DNA of 64,000 bases from Sphingomonas sp. LT1P40 (GTDB taxonomy: Bacteria > Pseudomonadota > Alphaproteobacteria > Sphingomonadales > Sphingomonadaceae): assembly GCF_036663835.1 (NCBI RefSeq), contig NZ_JAXOJT010000001.1, positions 1,054,001 to 1,118,000 of the forward strand. Direction: 5' to 3'. The notes beneath the pieces are model-generated. The model searched no databases, was not told where the DNA came from, and was given only the letters and a program-made list of their open reading frames with translations. Position numbers and translations under genes: made by a program. This document shows, one piece after another, positions 55,862 through 64,000 of the stretch. Position 1 is the stretch's first letter. Every line of letters begins with the position of its first letter.

Positions 55862-56419
55862 ATGAGCGAACGAACGCGATGCCGCTGGGCCGGGAACGAC
55901 CCGTTGATGATCGCCTATCACGATGAGGAATGGGGCGTACCGGTACGCGATTCCCGGACGCTGTGGGAAATGCTGATGCTCGAGGGATTTCAGGCAGGCC
56001 TGTCATGGTCGATCATCCTGAAGCGGCGTGAGGGCTTTCGTGCGGCGTTCGCGGACTGGGATCCGGCAAAGGTCGCTGCATTCGACGACGCCGATATCGA
56101 GCGTCTGATGGCGGACCCCGGCATTATCCGCGCGCGGGCGAAGATCGTGGCAACGATCAACGGCGCGCGCATCTTCCTGGCGATGAAGGATGCGGGCGAG
56201 GATTTCGGCGATTGGGTGTGGGCGCTGGCGGGCGATGCACCGGTGAAAGGGGATGGCGTCACCCTGCCGGCACAGACCGCGACGTCCGAATCGGTATCGA
56301 AGGCGCTGAAGGCGCGCGGGTTCAAGTTCGTGGGACCAGTAATCGTTTATGCGTGGATGCAGGCGGTGGGAATGGTGAATGACCATAGCGTCGGCTGCTT
56401 CCGGCGGTTAGCGGTTTAG
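55862..56419 (+). CDS. tag: 3-methyladenine DNA glycosylase I
   Basis: 185 aa from the ATG behind CGGAG; a longer open frame from 55763 crosses the SOS box and is unlikely. 'RCRWAGNDPLMIAYHDEEWGVP' and 'DHSVGCFRR' supply the zinc ligands Cys7, His20, His175 and Cys179, matching E. coli Tag. It removes 3-methyladenine from alkylated DNA. It is divergent from recA and may be SOS-inducible here. Confidence 0.95.
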   Translation: MSERTRCRWAGNDPLMIAYHDEEWGVPVRDSRTLWEMLMLEGFQAGLSWSIILKRREGFRAAFADWDPAKVAAFDDADIERLMADPGIIRARAKIVATINGARIFLAMKDAGEDFGDWVWALAGDAPVKGDGVTLPAQTATSESVSKALKARGFKFVGPVIVYAWMQAVGMVNDHSVGCFRRLAV

Positions 56420-56619
56420 CTTTGGCTTTCGCTGTTTTTCGGAGACTGGATCAGCAACGTCTCGCACAGACAGTCGAGTAGCAAGGTGCCAAGGTCCGAG
56501 GGCGCATCTGCATATGAGGCGCGCTCGTAAAACTCGTGAGCCGAGTACCCAATGCCGAATGCGCTCAACTCAATATCGAATTCTGTGGGGTATATTCGAT
56601 AGTCGGAAGTCGTGGTCAT
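56416..56619 (-). CDS. Hypothetical protein of 67 aa, possible gene remnant
   Basis: The frame from the ATG at 56619 reads MTTTSDYRIYPTEFDIEL and on, with no named family. Coding-like sequence seems to continue upstream to about 56690 (SLYSRYEFPLLGRSGRAKK), where no good start codon or ribosome-binding site is present, so the 5' end may be lost. AT-rich compared with its neighbours. It ends convergently on the last bases of tag. Confidence 0.4.
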   Translation of the reverse strand: MTTTSDYRIYPTEFDIELSAFGIGYSAHEFYERASYADAPSDLGTLLLDCLCETLLIQSPKNSESQS

Positions 56620-56773
56620 GACGATTTTCTTCGCTCGACCTGACCGACCGAGCAAGGGGAATTCGTAACGTGAGTATAGGCTGGCACTGCTTACGCCGCC
56701 TATGGTGCCTCCCTCCCCCCTATGGCGAGGGAATTGAGTTGCCCTGCCCCGCCATTCGCGCGATCTTCCCGGC

Positions 56774-57787
56774 ATGACCAATCTCGACGCCTTCATTACC
56801 CGCCTGCCCAAGGCGGAACTGCATCTGCACATCGAGGGGAGCCTGGAGCCGGAACTGATGTTCGCGCTGGCGAAGCGGAACCGGGTGGCGATTCCGTTCG
56901 ACAGTGTCGAGGCGGTGCGGGCGGCATATGAATTCAGCAACCTGCAAGATTTTCTCGACATCTATTATGCCGGGGCGGACGTGCTGCGGGTCGAGCAGGA
57001 TTTTTACGATCTGGCGGATGCCTATTTCGCGCGCGCCGCCGCCGATGGCGTTGTGCACACGGAGATTTTCTTCGACCCGCAAACGCATACCGATCGCGGC
57101 ATTCCGCTTCAGGTGGCGGCCGACGGATTGCTGGCGGCGATGCGCGATGCGGAGGCGCGGCATGGGTTGAGCTCGAAGCTGATCCTGTGTTTTCTGCGCC
57201 ATCTGGACGAGGACGCGGCGTTCGCCACGCTGACGGCGGCGGAGCCGTGGCTGGACCGCATTACCGGCGTCGGGCTGGACTCGTCGGAGGTCGGGCATCC
57301 GCCGGAGAAGTTCGCACGCGTGTTCGCGGCGGCGGGCGATCTGGGGCTGAAGCGCGTGGCGCATGCCGGGGAAGAAGGACCGCCGGACTATGTGTGGCAG
57401 GCGCTGGATATTCTGAAGATCGACCGGCTGGATCATGGCAACCGATCGCTGGAGGATCCGGCGCTGGTGCGGCGGCTGGCGGCGGAGGGGATGACGCTGA
57501 CGGTATGTCCGCTGTCCAATCTGAAACTGTGCGTGGTGCCGGACATGGATGCGCATCCGATTGACCAGATGCTGGCAGAGGGATTGCGCGCGACGATCAA
57601 TTCGGACGATCCGGCCTATTTCGGCGGTTATGTCGGGGAGAATTACCGCGCGGTGGCGGCGGCGCGCGGGCTGGGCAAGGCGGAACTGGCGACGCTGGCG
57701 CGCAACAGTCTCGCCGGATCGTTTCTGGATGACGCGGCGAAAGCGGCGCATGTGGCGCGGCTCGACGCGTTTGTGGCGGCGAACTGA
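56774..57787 (+). CDS. Adenine deaminase of the adenosine-deaminase superfamily
   Basis: 337 aa. Zinc ligands and catalytic residues: 'ELHLHIEGSLEPELMF' at 15-30, 'HAGEE', 'DHGNR' and 'INSDDPAYFGGY'. The HIEGSLEPELMF start and the SDDPAYFG segment are those of the adenine deaminase branch (yeast Aah1-like) rather than adenosine deaminase. It converts adenine to hypoxanthine and ammonia. It is coupled by TGATG to a phosphoribosyltransferase that can use the product. Confidence 0.85.
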   Translation: MTNLDAFITRLPKAELHLHIEGSLEPELMFALAKRNRVAIPFDSVEAVRAAYEFSNLQDFLDIYYAGADVLRVEQDFYDLADAYFARAAADGVVHTEIFFDPQTHTDRGIPLQVAADGLLAAMRDAEARHGLSSKLILCFLRHLDEDAAFATLTAAEPWLDRITGVGLDSSEVGHPPEKFARVFAAAGDLGLKRVAHAGEEGPPDYVWQALDILKIDRLDHGNRSLEDPALVRRLAAEGMTLTVCPLSNLKLCVVPDMDAHPIDQMLAEGLRATINSDDPAYFGGYVGENYRAVAAARGLGKAELATLARNSLAGSFLDDAAKAAHVARLDAFVAAN

Positions 57788-58305
57788 TGCCGGTGTTCAC
57801 AGCCGTGTCGCACGATCAGTTCGTGGATGACGTGCGCGCGATTGCTGCGGCGATCACGGACGATGCCGACTGGCGGGCTGACTTTATCATCGGGATCGGG
57901 CGCGGCGGGCTGGCCCCGGCGGTGTATTTGAGCCACGCTACGGGCATGTCGATGCTGTCGGTGGATCATTCGTCGCAGGTGCATGACTTTGCCGATGCGC
58001 CGCTGGAACGGCTGGCCGAGCGGACACGCGCGGGTGAGCGGTTGCTGTTCCTCGACGATATCAACGACAGCGGCGCGACGATCGCCAAGCTGCGCGCGAA
58101 GATGGCGGACGCGGGTGCGGTGATGGACGGGGTGCGGTTCGCCACATTGCTAGACAATATCGCATCGAGTCAGCGGGTTGAATATGCCGCGCGGACGATC
58201 GACCGGAACGTGACCAAGGACTGGTTCGTGTTTCCGTGGGAAGCCGTCGCGCCATCGGCCTCGCTGGAAGCGGATGCGGCGGAATTGCCAGAACGGATCG
58301 CTTAA
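57787..58305 (+). CDS. Purine phosphoribosyltransferase (Gpt/Hpt-like)
   Basis: 172 aa. 'DFIIGIGRGGLAPAVYLS' is the flexible-loop start, and 'LLFLDDINDSGATI' is a PRPP-binding loop. The fold is that of type I phosphoribosyltransferases for hypoxanthine, guanine or xanthine. With the upstream adenine deaminase it can turn adenine into IMP. Its 3' end overlaps the convergent receiver-domain gene by 4 bp. Confidence 0.83.
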   Translation: MPVFTAVSHDQFVDDVRAIAAAITDDADWRADFIIGIGRGGLAPAVYLSHATGMSMLSVDHSSQVHDFADAPLERLAERTRAGERLLFLDDINDSGATIAKLRAKMADAGAVMDGVRFATLLDNIASSQRVEYAARTIDRNVTKDWFVFPWEAVAPSASLEADAAELPERIA

Positions 58306-58652
58306 AGCGCAGCCAGCGCCTTCTCGACCGCGTCCATCGTGAAGGGTTTCGGCAGGATCGGGCGGCCCTTATGCGCATCGGCCACGGTATCGCCGCTGCC
58401 CCCGGTCGCCAGCACGAACGGGATGCCCGCCGCCGCCAGCGCGTCCGCGATCGGCCAGCTTGTCTCGCCGCCGCGCAAATTTACGTCGAGGATCGCTGCG
58501 TCGACTTCGCCTGCGGCGACGATCGGCAGTGCGTCCGCAACGCTGTCAGCGATACCCGCAACCTGCTTGCCGAGCAGGTCCAGAAAATCTTCCAGCATCA
58601 TGGCGATCAGGGGTTCGTCTTCGACGATCAGAATACGTTGGGGGGTGGTCAT
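58302..58652 (-). CDS. Stand-alone response regulator receiver domain
   Basis: 116 aa, one REC domain and nothing more. 'ILIVEDEPLIAMMLEDFL' has the acidic pair, 'AAILDVNLRG' the phosphorylated Asp, and 'FVLATG' and 'PILPKPF' the switch Thr and Lys. No output domain, so it may act on protein partners or as a phosphate sink. It lies 40 bp downstream of cckA in the same direction, so it could be a partner of CckA. Confidence 0.88.
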   Translation of the reverse strand: MTTPQRILIVEDEPLIAMMLEDFLDLLGKQVAGIADSVADALPIVAAGEVDAAILDVNLRGGETSWPIADALAAAGIPFVLATGGSGDTVADAHKGRPILPKPFTMDAVEKALAAL

Positions 58653-58692
58653 CGCCGGGCTATTTGCCGGATAACCCCTTCCACGCCAAGCT

Positions 58693-61077
58693 TTATTTCG
58701 CTGTCAGAACGGCCCTTGCGGCTTCCGCAAGCTGTTGAACCGAAAAGGGTTTGGGGAGGAACGCGACATTGTCGAGGTCGATCGACTTGCGCAATTGCTC
58801 CTCGGCATAGCCCGACATGAACAGGATCGGGAGATCGGGATAGCGTTTGCGCACGATCCGCACCATCGTCGGCCCGTCCATCGTCGGCATGACCACGTCC
58901 GAGATCAGCAGATCGGGCTTGCCCGATTTTTCGAGCAGTTCCAGCGCCGCCTCGCCATTTTCCGCTGTCAGCACGGTATAGCCCTGTCGCGTCAGCGCGC
59001 GTTCGGCAACGGCGCGGACCATCGCTTCGTCCTCGACCAGAAGCACGGTGCCGCTGCCCCACAGATCGCCCTGCACCGCCTTTACGGTCGGTGCCTTGCC
59101 GGGGGTTTCGGCGGCGGTGGTGACCGGCAAGTAGATGGTGAACACCGCCCCCTGCCCCTTCGGACTCTCCGCGAAGATGAACCCGCCCGATTGTTTGATG
59201 ATGCCATAAACGGTGGAGAGACCCAGGCCGGTGCCCTTGCCGACCTCCTTGGTCGTGAAGAAGGGCTCCCAGATATGGGCGAGCGCGTCGATCGGGATGC
59301 CGCTGCCGGTGTCGGAGACGCGTAGCGCCGTGTAATCACCGATCGGCAAGACATCGTCGTCCATCGCGCGCACGTCGTTCGCGGTGACCGCGAAGGTCTC
59401 GATCGTCAGCGTGCCGCCGCCATTGGGGTTTTTCGACAGCATCGCATCACGCGCATTCACCGCGAGGTTGACGACGACCTGCTCCAGCTGCCCTGGATCA
59501 GCTCGGACGGGACCGAGGTTGCGGCCATGGCCGACAACCAGATCGACGGTCTCGCCCAGTAGTCGCTTGAGCAGGTTCGACACTTCGGAAATCACATCCG
59601 GCAATTGCAACGTTTGTGGCCGCAGCGTCTGTTGCCGGGAGAAGGCGAGCAGCTGACGGGTCAGCGCGGCGGCGCGGTTCGAGTTGAGCAGAATCTGCTG
59701 GATATCGTCATAATCGCTGTCGCCGGGGGCGTGGCGCATCAGCATCAGATCACAATGGCCGATCACCGCGGTCAGGATGTTGTTGAAATCGTGCGCGACA
59801 CCGCCGGCAAGCTGGCCGACCGCCTGCATCTTGATCGCCTGTGCGACTTGGCGTTTGAGGCGGCCCTCTTCGCCGGCATCGCGCAAGGACAGCAGCACCG
59901 CCGCCTCCCCCAGTCCACGCGCGGCGGCGATCGACAGCGAAACCGCTTCGTCCGGCGCTTCGGCGAAGCGGACGGTCATGTCCGCCGAATGTGCAGCGCC
60001 GGTCGCAAAGCGCCGGATCGCGTCGGCCAGCGCGCCCTTGTCCTCACGCACCACCAGATCGCCGGGATAGAGCGGCGGGTTGGCCGAATTGACATGCGCG
60101 GCACGGACGAAGGCGTCGTTCATATGGACGAAACGCCCGTCCCCGCCGACCAGTGCGATCCCGGCGGGCAACAGCGAGATTAGCGACCGGACATGCGCGG
60201 CGGCACCGTCGCCAATCGCGGGGTGCGCGACCGCAAGTTCCTCGTCGATCAAAGCGACCAGCATCGGTGCGTTGTCGCCGTCAAGGAACGGGATTTCGAG
60301 AACGCGGAGTGGCGTACCGGACAGTCCCTCGCGCTCGAACCGGACGATGCCGATATTGTCGGTGATGAGGAAACGAGTGAAATCGCGGCCTTCGATCATG
60401 GCGCTCTCGTCACCCATTGCTCGCACCCGCAACACGCGATTGGCGGCGCGGACGCGGCCGTCGGATCCTAGCAACGCCATCATCACGCCAGCCAGCCCCA
60501 GCCGGTCGCCCGATGCGCCCGCCACCAATGCCTGCGCCTGCTTCGCGAGATCGGCGACGTCGGTGCCGGAAAAGCGCCATACCAGCATCGAATCGCCCAC
60601 GCGGGTGATGTGTGCGGTCAATTTGGTGCCGGCCACGTCGAACGCGCCGCTCGACGCCTGCCCGTCACGCCACGCCGACCGGCCAGCCGACCCCAATTGC
60701 GCTCCGGCCCAATCGCCGACGATCAGGTTCGGGGGAGCGGGGTAGCCGGGAAACAGTGTACCGAAGCGATCGTTGGCGCACACCAGCCGTCCGGCGCGAT
60801 CGGTGACGGCCAGCGCGTTGCTGCTCATCGACGCCAGCGTGTGCGCCACCGACCAGTCGATCGCGGCCTCATCCGTCGCAGCCGATGGGAACAGCCGGGC
60901 GGCGAGAAACATTGCGCCGGCAATCACCAGCGCGGCTGCGGCAAATCCCGCCGCCACCGCCAGCGAATCCGTGACCAGCAGCACTGTCACCGCCGCGACA
61001 ACGCCCGCGCCCACCGCAATGGCGAGCGGCAGGGTCAATTGCGGCGGTTCAGGATCAGTAACGGGACGCGAAGCCAT
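58693..61077 (-). CDS. cckA: Cell cycle hybrid histidine kinase CckA
   Basis: 794 aa. Two TM helices lie in the first 62 residues; then PAS-like sensor regions run to about 400. The H-box 'LAGGVAHDFNNILTAVIGHCDLML' has His429; N and G boxes 'NLAVNARDAM', 'DTGSGIP' and 'GTGLGLST' follow. The C-terminal receiver has Asp727. This arrangement and the H-box are those of CckA, which phosphorylates ChpT and through it CtrA and CpdR in alphaproteobacterial cell-cycle control. chpT is not in the window. Confidence 0.92.
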   Translation of the reverse strand: MASRPVTDPEPPQLTLPLAIAVGAGVVAAVTVLLVTDSLAVAAGFAAAALVIAGAMFLAARLFPSAATDEAAIDWSVAHTLASMSSNALAVTDRAGRLVCANDRFGTLFPGYPAPPNLIVGDWAGAQLGSAGRSAWRDGQASSGAFDVAGTKLTAHITRVGDSMLVWRFSGTDVADLAKQAQALVAGASGDRLGLAGVMMALLGSDGRVRAANRVLRVRAMGDESAMIEGRDFTRFLITDNIGIVRFEREGLSGTPLRVLEIPFLDGDNAPMLVALIDEELAVAHPAIGDGAAAHVRSLISLLPAGIALVGGDGRFVHMNDAFVRAAHVNSANPPLYPGDLVVREDKGALADAIRRFATGAAHSADMTVRFAEAPDEAVSLSIAAARGLGEAAVLLSLRDAGEEGRLKRQVAQAIKMQAVGQLAGGVAHDFNNILTAVIGHCDLMLMRHAPGDSDYDDIQQILLNSNRAAALTRQLLAFSRQQTLRPQTLQLPDVISEVSNLLKRLLGETVDLVVGHGRNLGPVRADPGQLEQVVVNLAVNARDAMLSKNPNGGGTLTIETFAVTANDVRAMDDDVLPIGDYTALRVSDTGSGIPIDALAHIWEPFFTTKEVGKGTGLGLSTVYGIIKQSGGFIFAESPKGQGAVFTIYLPVTTAAETPGKAPTVKAVQGDLWGSGTVLLVEDEAMVRAVAERALTRQGYTVLTAENGEAALELLEKSGKPDLLISDVVMPTMDGPTMVRIVRKRYPDLPILFMSGYAEEQLRKSIDLDNVAFLPKPFSVQQLAEAARAVLTAK

Positions 61078-61115
61078 CGTTCCCCTTCCCGCCTCGCCGA
61101 CCTGCGGTCAAGCAC

Positions 61116-63170
61116 TCACCAGATGCGAACGCGCTTTGACGGTTCCAGATAGAGTTTAGCGCCCGGCTTCACGTCGAATGCGGCATACCAGGGGTCGAGG
61201 TTGCGGACGACCCAGGCGCGCTGGGTGGACGGGCTGTGCGGATCCGTCAGCAGCCGACCGCGCAGATTCGCTTCGCGGTAGTTGCGCCGCCACACTTGCG
61301 CCCAGCCGAGGTGGAAGCGCTGGTCGCCGCTGAAGCCGTCGATCACCGGCGCGGTCGCGCCGTTCAGCGAGTGTTTGTAGGCGTCATAAGCAATGGTCAG
61401 TCCGGCCAGATCGCCGATATTCTCGCCCAGCGTGAATTCGCCCTTCACATTCTCACCCGGAAAAACTTCGTAAGCGTCATATTGCGCGACCAACTGCTTG
61501 CTGGCCGCCTCGAACGCTTTGACGTCGGCGGGGGTCCACCAGTCGGACAGCTCGCCCTTCTCGTTATATTTTGCGCCCTGATCGTCGAAATGGTGGCTGA
61601 TCTCATGCCCGATCACCGCCCCGATCGCGCCGTAATTCACCGCCGGATCGGCTTTCGGATCGAAGAAGGGCGGTTGCAGGATCGCGGCAGGGAACACGAC
61701 CTCCATCATGCCGAAATTGGCATAGGCATTCACGGTCTGCGGCAGCATGCCCCATTCCCATTTACGCACCGGCTGACCGAGCTTGTCCATGCTGTACTGA
61801 TAATCGAACTGGTTCGATCGGATGGCGTTGCCGAACAGATCGTCGGTCCTGACCTCCAACCCGGTATAATCCCGCCATTTGTCGGGATAGCCGACCTTGA
61901 CGGTAAAGTTCTTCAGCTTGGCCTTGGCGCGCGCCTTGGTCTGCGGCTGCATCCATTCCAGACCGTCGATGCGGCGGCCCATCGCGTCGAGCACGTTGGC
62001 GACGAGCTTGTTCATCTCCGCCTTGTACTCGGCCGGGAAATAGCGTGCGGCATATTCCTTGCCCACGGCATCGCCCAGCGACCCCTCGGCAAAGCCGACG
62101 GCGCGCTTCCATCGCTCCTCACGCTGTGGCGTCCCCTGCAACGTGGTGCCGTAAAATGCGAAATTCTCGTTGGCGATGGCGTCGGGCAGATAGTTGGACA
62201 GACCGTTCAGGCTGCGCAGCAGCATCTGGTCCTTCAGCACTGCCAGCGGTGCCTTGTCCAGAATCTGCGCAATGCCCTTCACCGCGCTGGGCTGGCCGAT
62301 CAGCACTTCGGTGATTTTCGGGCTGGACGCCTTCAGCATCGTCGGCAGGTCGAGCGTCGGGGTCGAGAACTGTGCGGTCTGTGCCAGCGTATATTTATTG
62401 TAAGTTTTGGTGGCATCGGACGCATCTTCGCGGGTCCACTGGACTTTCGCGATTTCGGTTTCCATCGCCATCACGGCCTGCGCACGCGCGGCGGCTTCTG
62501 CCTCGCCCGCCAGCGTCAGCATCCGTGTCAGATGCGCGACATAAGCGGTGCGGATCGCCACCATCTTGGGGTTGTCGAGCAGATACATGTCACGATCGGG
62601 CAATCCGGTGCCGCCCTGAAACATCGTGAAGATGTAATTTTGCGGCAGCTTGTCGTCCTGCCCGACATAGCCGCCGACGGGTCCGCCGACGCCGTTCTTA
62701 GCGGCTTCCACCACGAGCGCGGAATAGCCCGCCTTGTTCTCAAGCGCCTTGATCCGATTCAGCCATGGCTGGATCGGGGCCAGCCCCTTCGCCTCGACCG
62801 ATGCGGTGTCGAGATAGCTGGAATAGGCACGACCGATCATGCTCGATTGATCGTCCTTCACCGCATCGAGAATGCCGCGCACGCGATCGTTCGACAGATC
62901 GCCGAGCGCGGTGAACATGCCGTAGTTGGATTTATCGGCGGGAATCGGCGTGTTCTTCGCCCAGCTGCCATTGGCATAGGCGTAGAAATCGTCGCCCGGT
63001 GCGACGGTCTTTTCCATCCCGGTTTCATCGAAACCGAAGCTGCCGAGCTGCGGTTTGGCGGCGGCCGGTGCCGTCGTTGGCGTGGCGGGTGCCTCTGCCG
63101 TCATGGTGGGCGCACAGGCGCTGGTCAGCGCGGTGCCAGCGAGAAGAGCGGAGACGAGGAAAAGACGCAT
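61116..63170 (-). CDS. M13-family zinc endopeptidase, lipoprotein
   Basis: 684 aa. The lipoprotein signal ends TSAC with Cys19, so it is membrane-attached on the periplasmic side. The neprilysin-type zinc site is HEISH at 522-526 with Glu583 in GENIGD; 'NAYANFG' and 'CxxW-like' C-terminal residues (here VRIW) fit M13 (PepO-like). It cleaves small peptides. Ribosome-binding site AGGTGA precedes the ATG. Confidence 0.92.
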   Translation of the reverse strand: MRLFLVSALLAGTALTSACAPTMTAEAPATPTTAPAAAKPQLGSFGFDETGMEKTVAPGDDFYAYANGSWAKNTPIPADKSNYGMFTALGDLSNDRVRGILDAVKDDQSSMIGRAYSSYLDTASVEAKGLAPIQPWLNRIKALENKAGYSALVVEAAKNGVGGPVGGYVGQDDKLPQNYIFTMFQGGTGLPDRDMYLLDNPKMVAIRTAYVAHLTRMLTLAGEAEAAARAQAVMAMETEIAKVQWTREDASDATKTYNKYTLAQTAQFSTPTLDLPTMLKASSPKITEVLIGQPSAVKGIAQILDKAPLAVLKDQMLLRSLNGLSNYLPDAIANENFAFYGTTLQGTPQREERWKRAVGFAEGSLGDAVGKEYAARYFPAEYKAEMNKLVANVLDAMGRRIDGLEWMQPQTKARAKAKLKNFTVKVGYPDKWRDYTGLEVRTDDLFGNAIRSNQFDYQYSMDKLGQPVRKWEWGMLPQTVNAYANFGMMEVVFPAAILQPPFFDPKADPAVNYGAIGAVIGHEISHHFDDQGAKYNEKGELSDWWTPADVKAFEAASKQLVAQYDAYEVFPGENVKGEFTLGENIGDLAGLTIAYDAYKHSLNGATAPVIDGFSGDQRFHLGWAQVWRRNYREANLRGRLLTDPHSPSTQRAWVVRNLDPWYAAFDVKPGAKLYLEPSKRVRIW

Positions 63171-63226
63171 CGGATCACCTTACACGGAGTCGGGATGCGC
63201 GTGACTTAATCCAATAATACGCCCGA

Positions 63227-63802
63227 TCAAGTGTCGGCGGTTACTTTGGACGAACGGTCTTTGATACGCTTGCGCCATTTGCGCGCGATCCACAGCCGCC
63301 AGCCGACGACGCTGAGCAGGTAGCCCAGGATGGATGCGACGATGGTGATCGTCACCAAGCCGGTGATCAGCGACGGTCCCGCCTCTGACCACAGCCAGTT
63401 CAGCCAGCTGTCGTTGGCAACGTGGGTGGCGATCGGCTGCCCCGGCACCGTCGCGTCGAAGTGCAGGATCTTGCGCCCGACCCAATAAGCCGCGACCCAC
63501 AAAGGCGGGGTCGTGAACGGATTGGTGATGAATGTGGTCAGCGCTGCCACCGGCACGTTGGCACGAAACGGCAACGCGAGAATGGCCGAGAAGACGATCT
63601 GCGCGACCGGGAGCATGATGCCGGTAATCATGCCAAGTGCCACGCCGCGCGGCACCGAACGGCGGGTGAAACGCCACAACTCCGGGGCCAGCACGCGGTG
63701 CGCAACGGGGCGGAGCCAGCGATTCTGCTCCATACCCTCCCGCGTCGGCATGTTCCGCTGCGCCCATGCGACGGCCCGACCCCAGATGGTCCGGTCAGCC
63801 AC
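63227..63802 (-). CDS. DUF2062 family membrane protein
   Basis: 191 aa from the GTG at 63802, which lies inside the last codons of smpB; ATG at 63751 is an alternative start. Three hydrophobic segments and the '[17 protein letters not shown]' and '[12 protein letters not shown]' motifs mark DUF2062 proteins, a family of unknown role. Downstream of smpB in many alphaproteobacteria. Confidence 0.83.
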   Translation of the reverse strand: MADRTIWGRAVAWAQRNMPTREGMEQNRWLRPVAHRVLAPELWRFTRRSVPRGVALGMITGIMLPVAQIVFSAILALPFRANVPVAALTTFITNPFTTPPLWVAAYWVGRKILHFDATVPGQPIATHVANDSWLNWLWSEAGPSLITGLVTITIVASILGYLLSVVGWRLWIARKWRKRIKDRSSKVTADT

Positions 63803-64000
63803 GGTCGCGCATGAGCCTTCCCTGTTCACGCTTCCAGTCCCGTTCCTTAACCGTCTCACGCTTGTCGTGATTCTTCTTGCCCTTCGCCAGCGCGAGCTCG
63901 ACTTTCGCCCGGCCCTGGCTGTTAAAGTAAACGGATAGCGGCACGAGGGTCATCCCGTCGCGCGCCACCGCGCCATGGAACTTCTTTATCTGGCGTTGAT
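63795..64000 (-). CDS. smpB: SsrA-binding protein SmpB, 3' part only
   Basis: The last 67 codons and stop are present; the gene continues past the right edge. '[42 protein letters not shown]' and the basic C-terminal tail '[17 protein letters not shown]' are diagnostic of SmpB, which brings tmRNA to stalled ribosomes. The tail that enters the mRNA channel is complete. Confidence 0.95.
   Translation of the reverse strand, partial: QRQIKKFHGAVARDGMTLVPLSVYFNSQGRAKVELALAKGKKNHDKRETVKERDWKREQGRLMRDRG

Noticed and set aside
61236..63209. Open frame of 657 codons antisense to the M13 peptidase gene
   Set aside because: Shadow frame of a clear M13 gene; no start signal or motif.
1..64000. CRISPR arrays, insertion sequences and prophage genes
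   Set aside because: No regularly spaced repeats, transposase or phage structural genes were seen on either strand.

Overview
This is a chromosomal window from a GC-rich alphaproteobacterium, most likely a member of the Sphingomonadaceae. The evidence is a CckA-type hybrid kinase, a LexA box of the alphaproteobacterial GAAC-N7-GAAC type at recA, a class II-like AroA, a eukaryote-like (type II) isocitrate dehydrogenase, a cysteine-free L31, and an envelope operon that runs bamA-skp-fabZ with no lpxD, lpxA or lpxB. That last point fits a lineage with glycosphingolipids in place of LPS. Genes are densely packed, and many neighbours overlap by ATGA, GTGA or TGATG.

Layout: 1-2.7 kb is the peroxide module (ahpC tail, ahpF, oxyR). 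2.7-4 kb holds moaE, moaD and pgsA on the minus strand. 4.1-5.4 kb is an LplT-like MFS transporter followed by a large convergent terminator and an unlisted 55-aa membrane protein. 5.8-18.0 kb is the unusual part: two divergent operons with an Hsp70/actin-fold ATPase of 1147 aa, a tubulin/FtsZ-like protein, a four-TM protein, a vWA lipoprotein, a signal-anchored coiled-coil protein, two paralogous one-TM SH3 sensors and a K+-channel-like protein. The block ends at a tRNA-Ala gene.

18-26 kb has a FYDLN-acid protein, aroA-cmk, the complete ccmCDEFGHI cytochrome c maturation operon, a PilZ protein and rpmE. 26-38.4 kb is the translation and envelope supercluster on the minus strand: rpsB-tsf, pyrH-frr-uppS-cdsA-dxr-rseP-bamA-skp-fabZ. 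38.6-42.7 kb has small membrane and TonB-C proteins, pssA-psd and icd. 42.7-54.4 kb holds an FAD monooxygenase divergent from a Kef-type antiporter, a DUF885 hydrolase, alaS, a possible PD-(D/E)xK nuclease coupled to an M24 peptidase, a DAACS symporter and a GST. 54.6-64 kb has recA and tag flanking a shared LexA box, an adenine salvage pair, a lone receiver domain, cckA, an M13 peptidase, a DUF2062 protein and the 3' end of smpB.

Most of the window is core housekeeping. The 5.8-18.0 kb block combines an actin-fold ATPase, a tubulin-fold GTPase and periplasm-facing sensors. I read it as a poorly described envelope-associated multicomponent system, possibly in membrane remodelling, stress sensing or conflict. 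No integrase, IS element or CRISPR array was seen.
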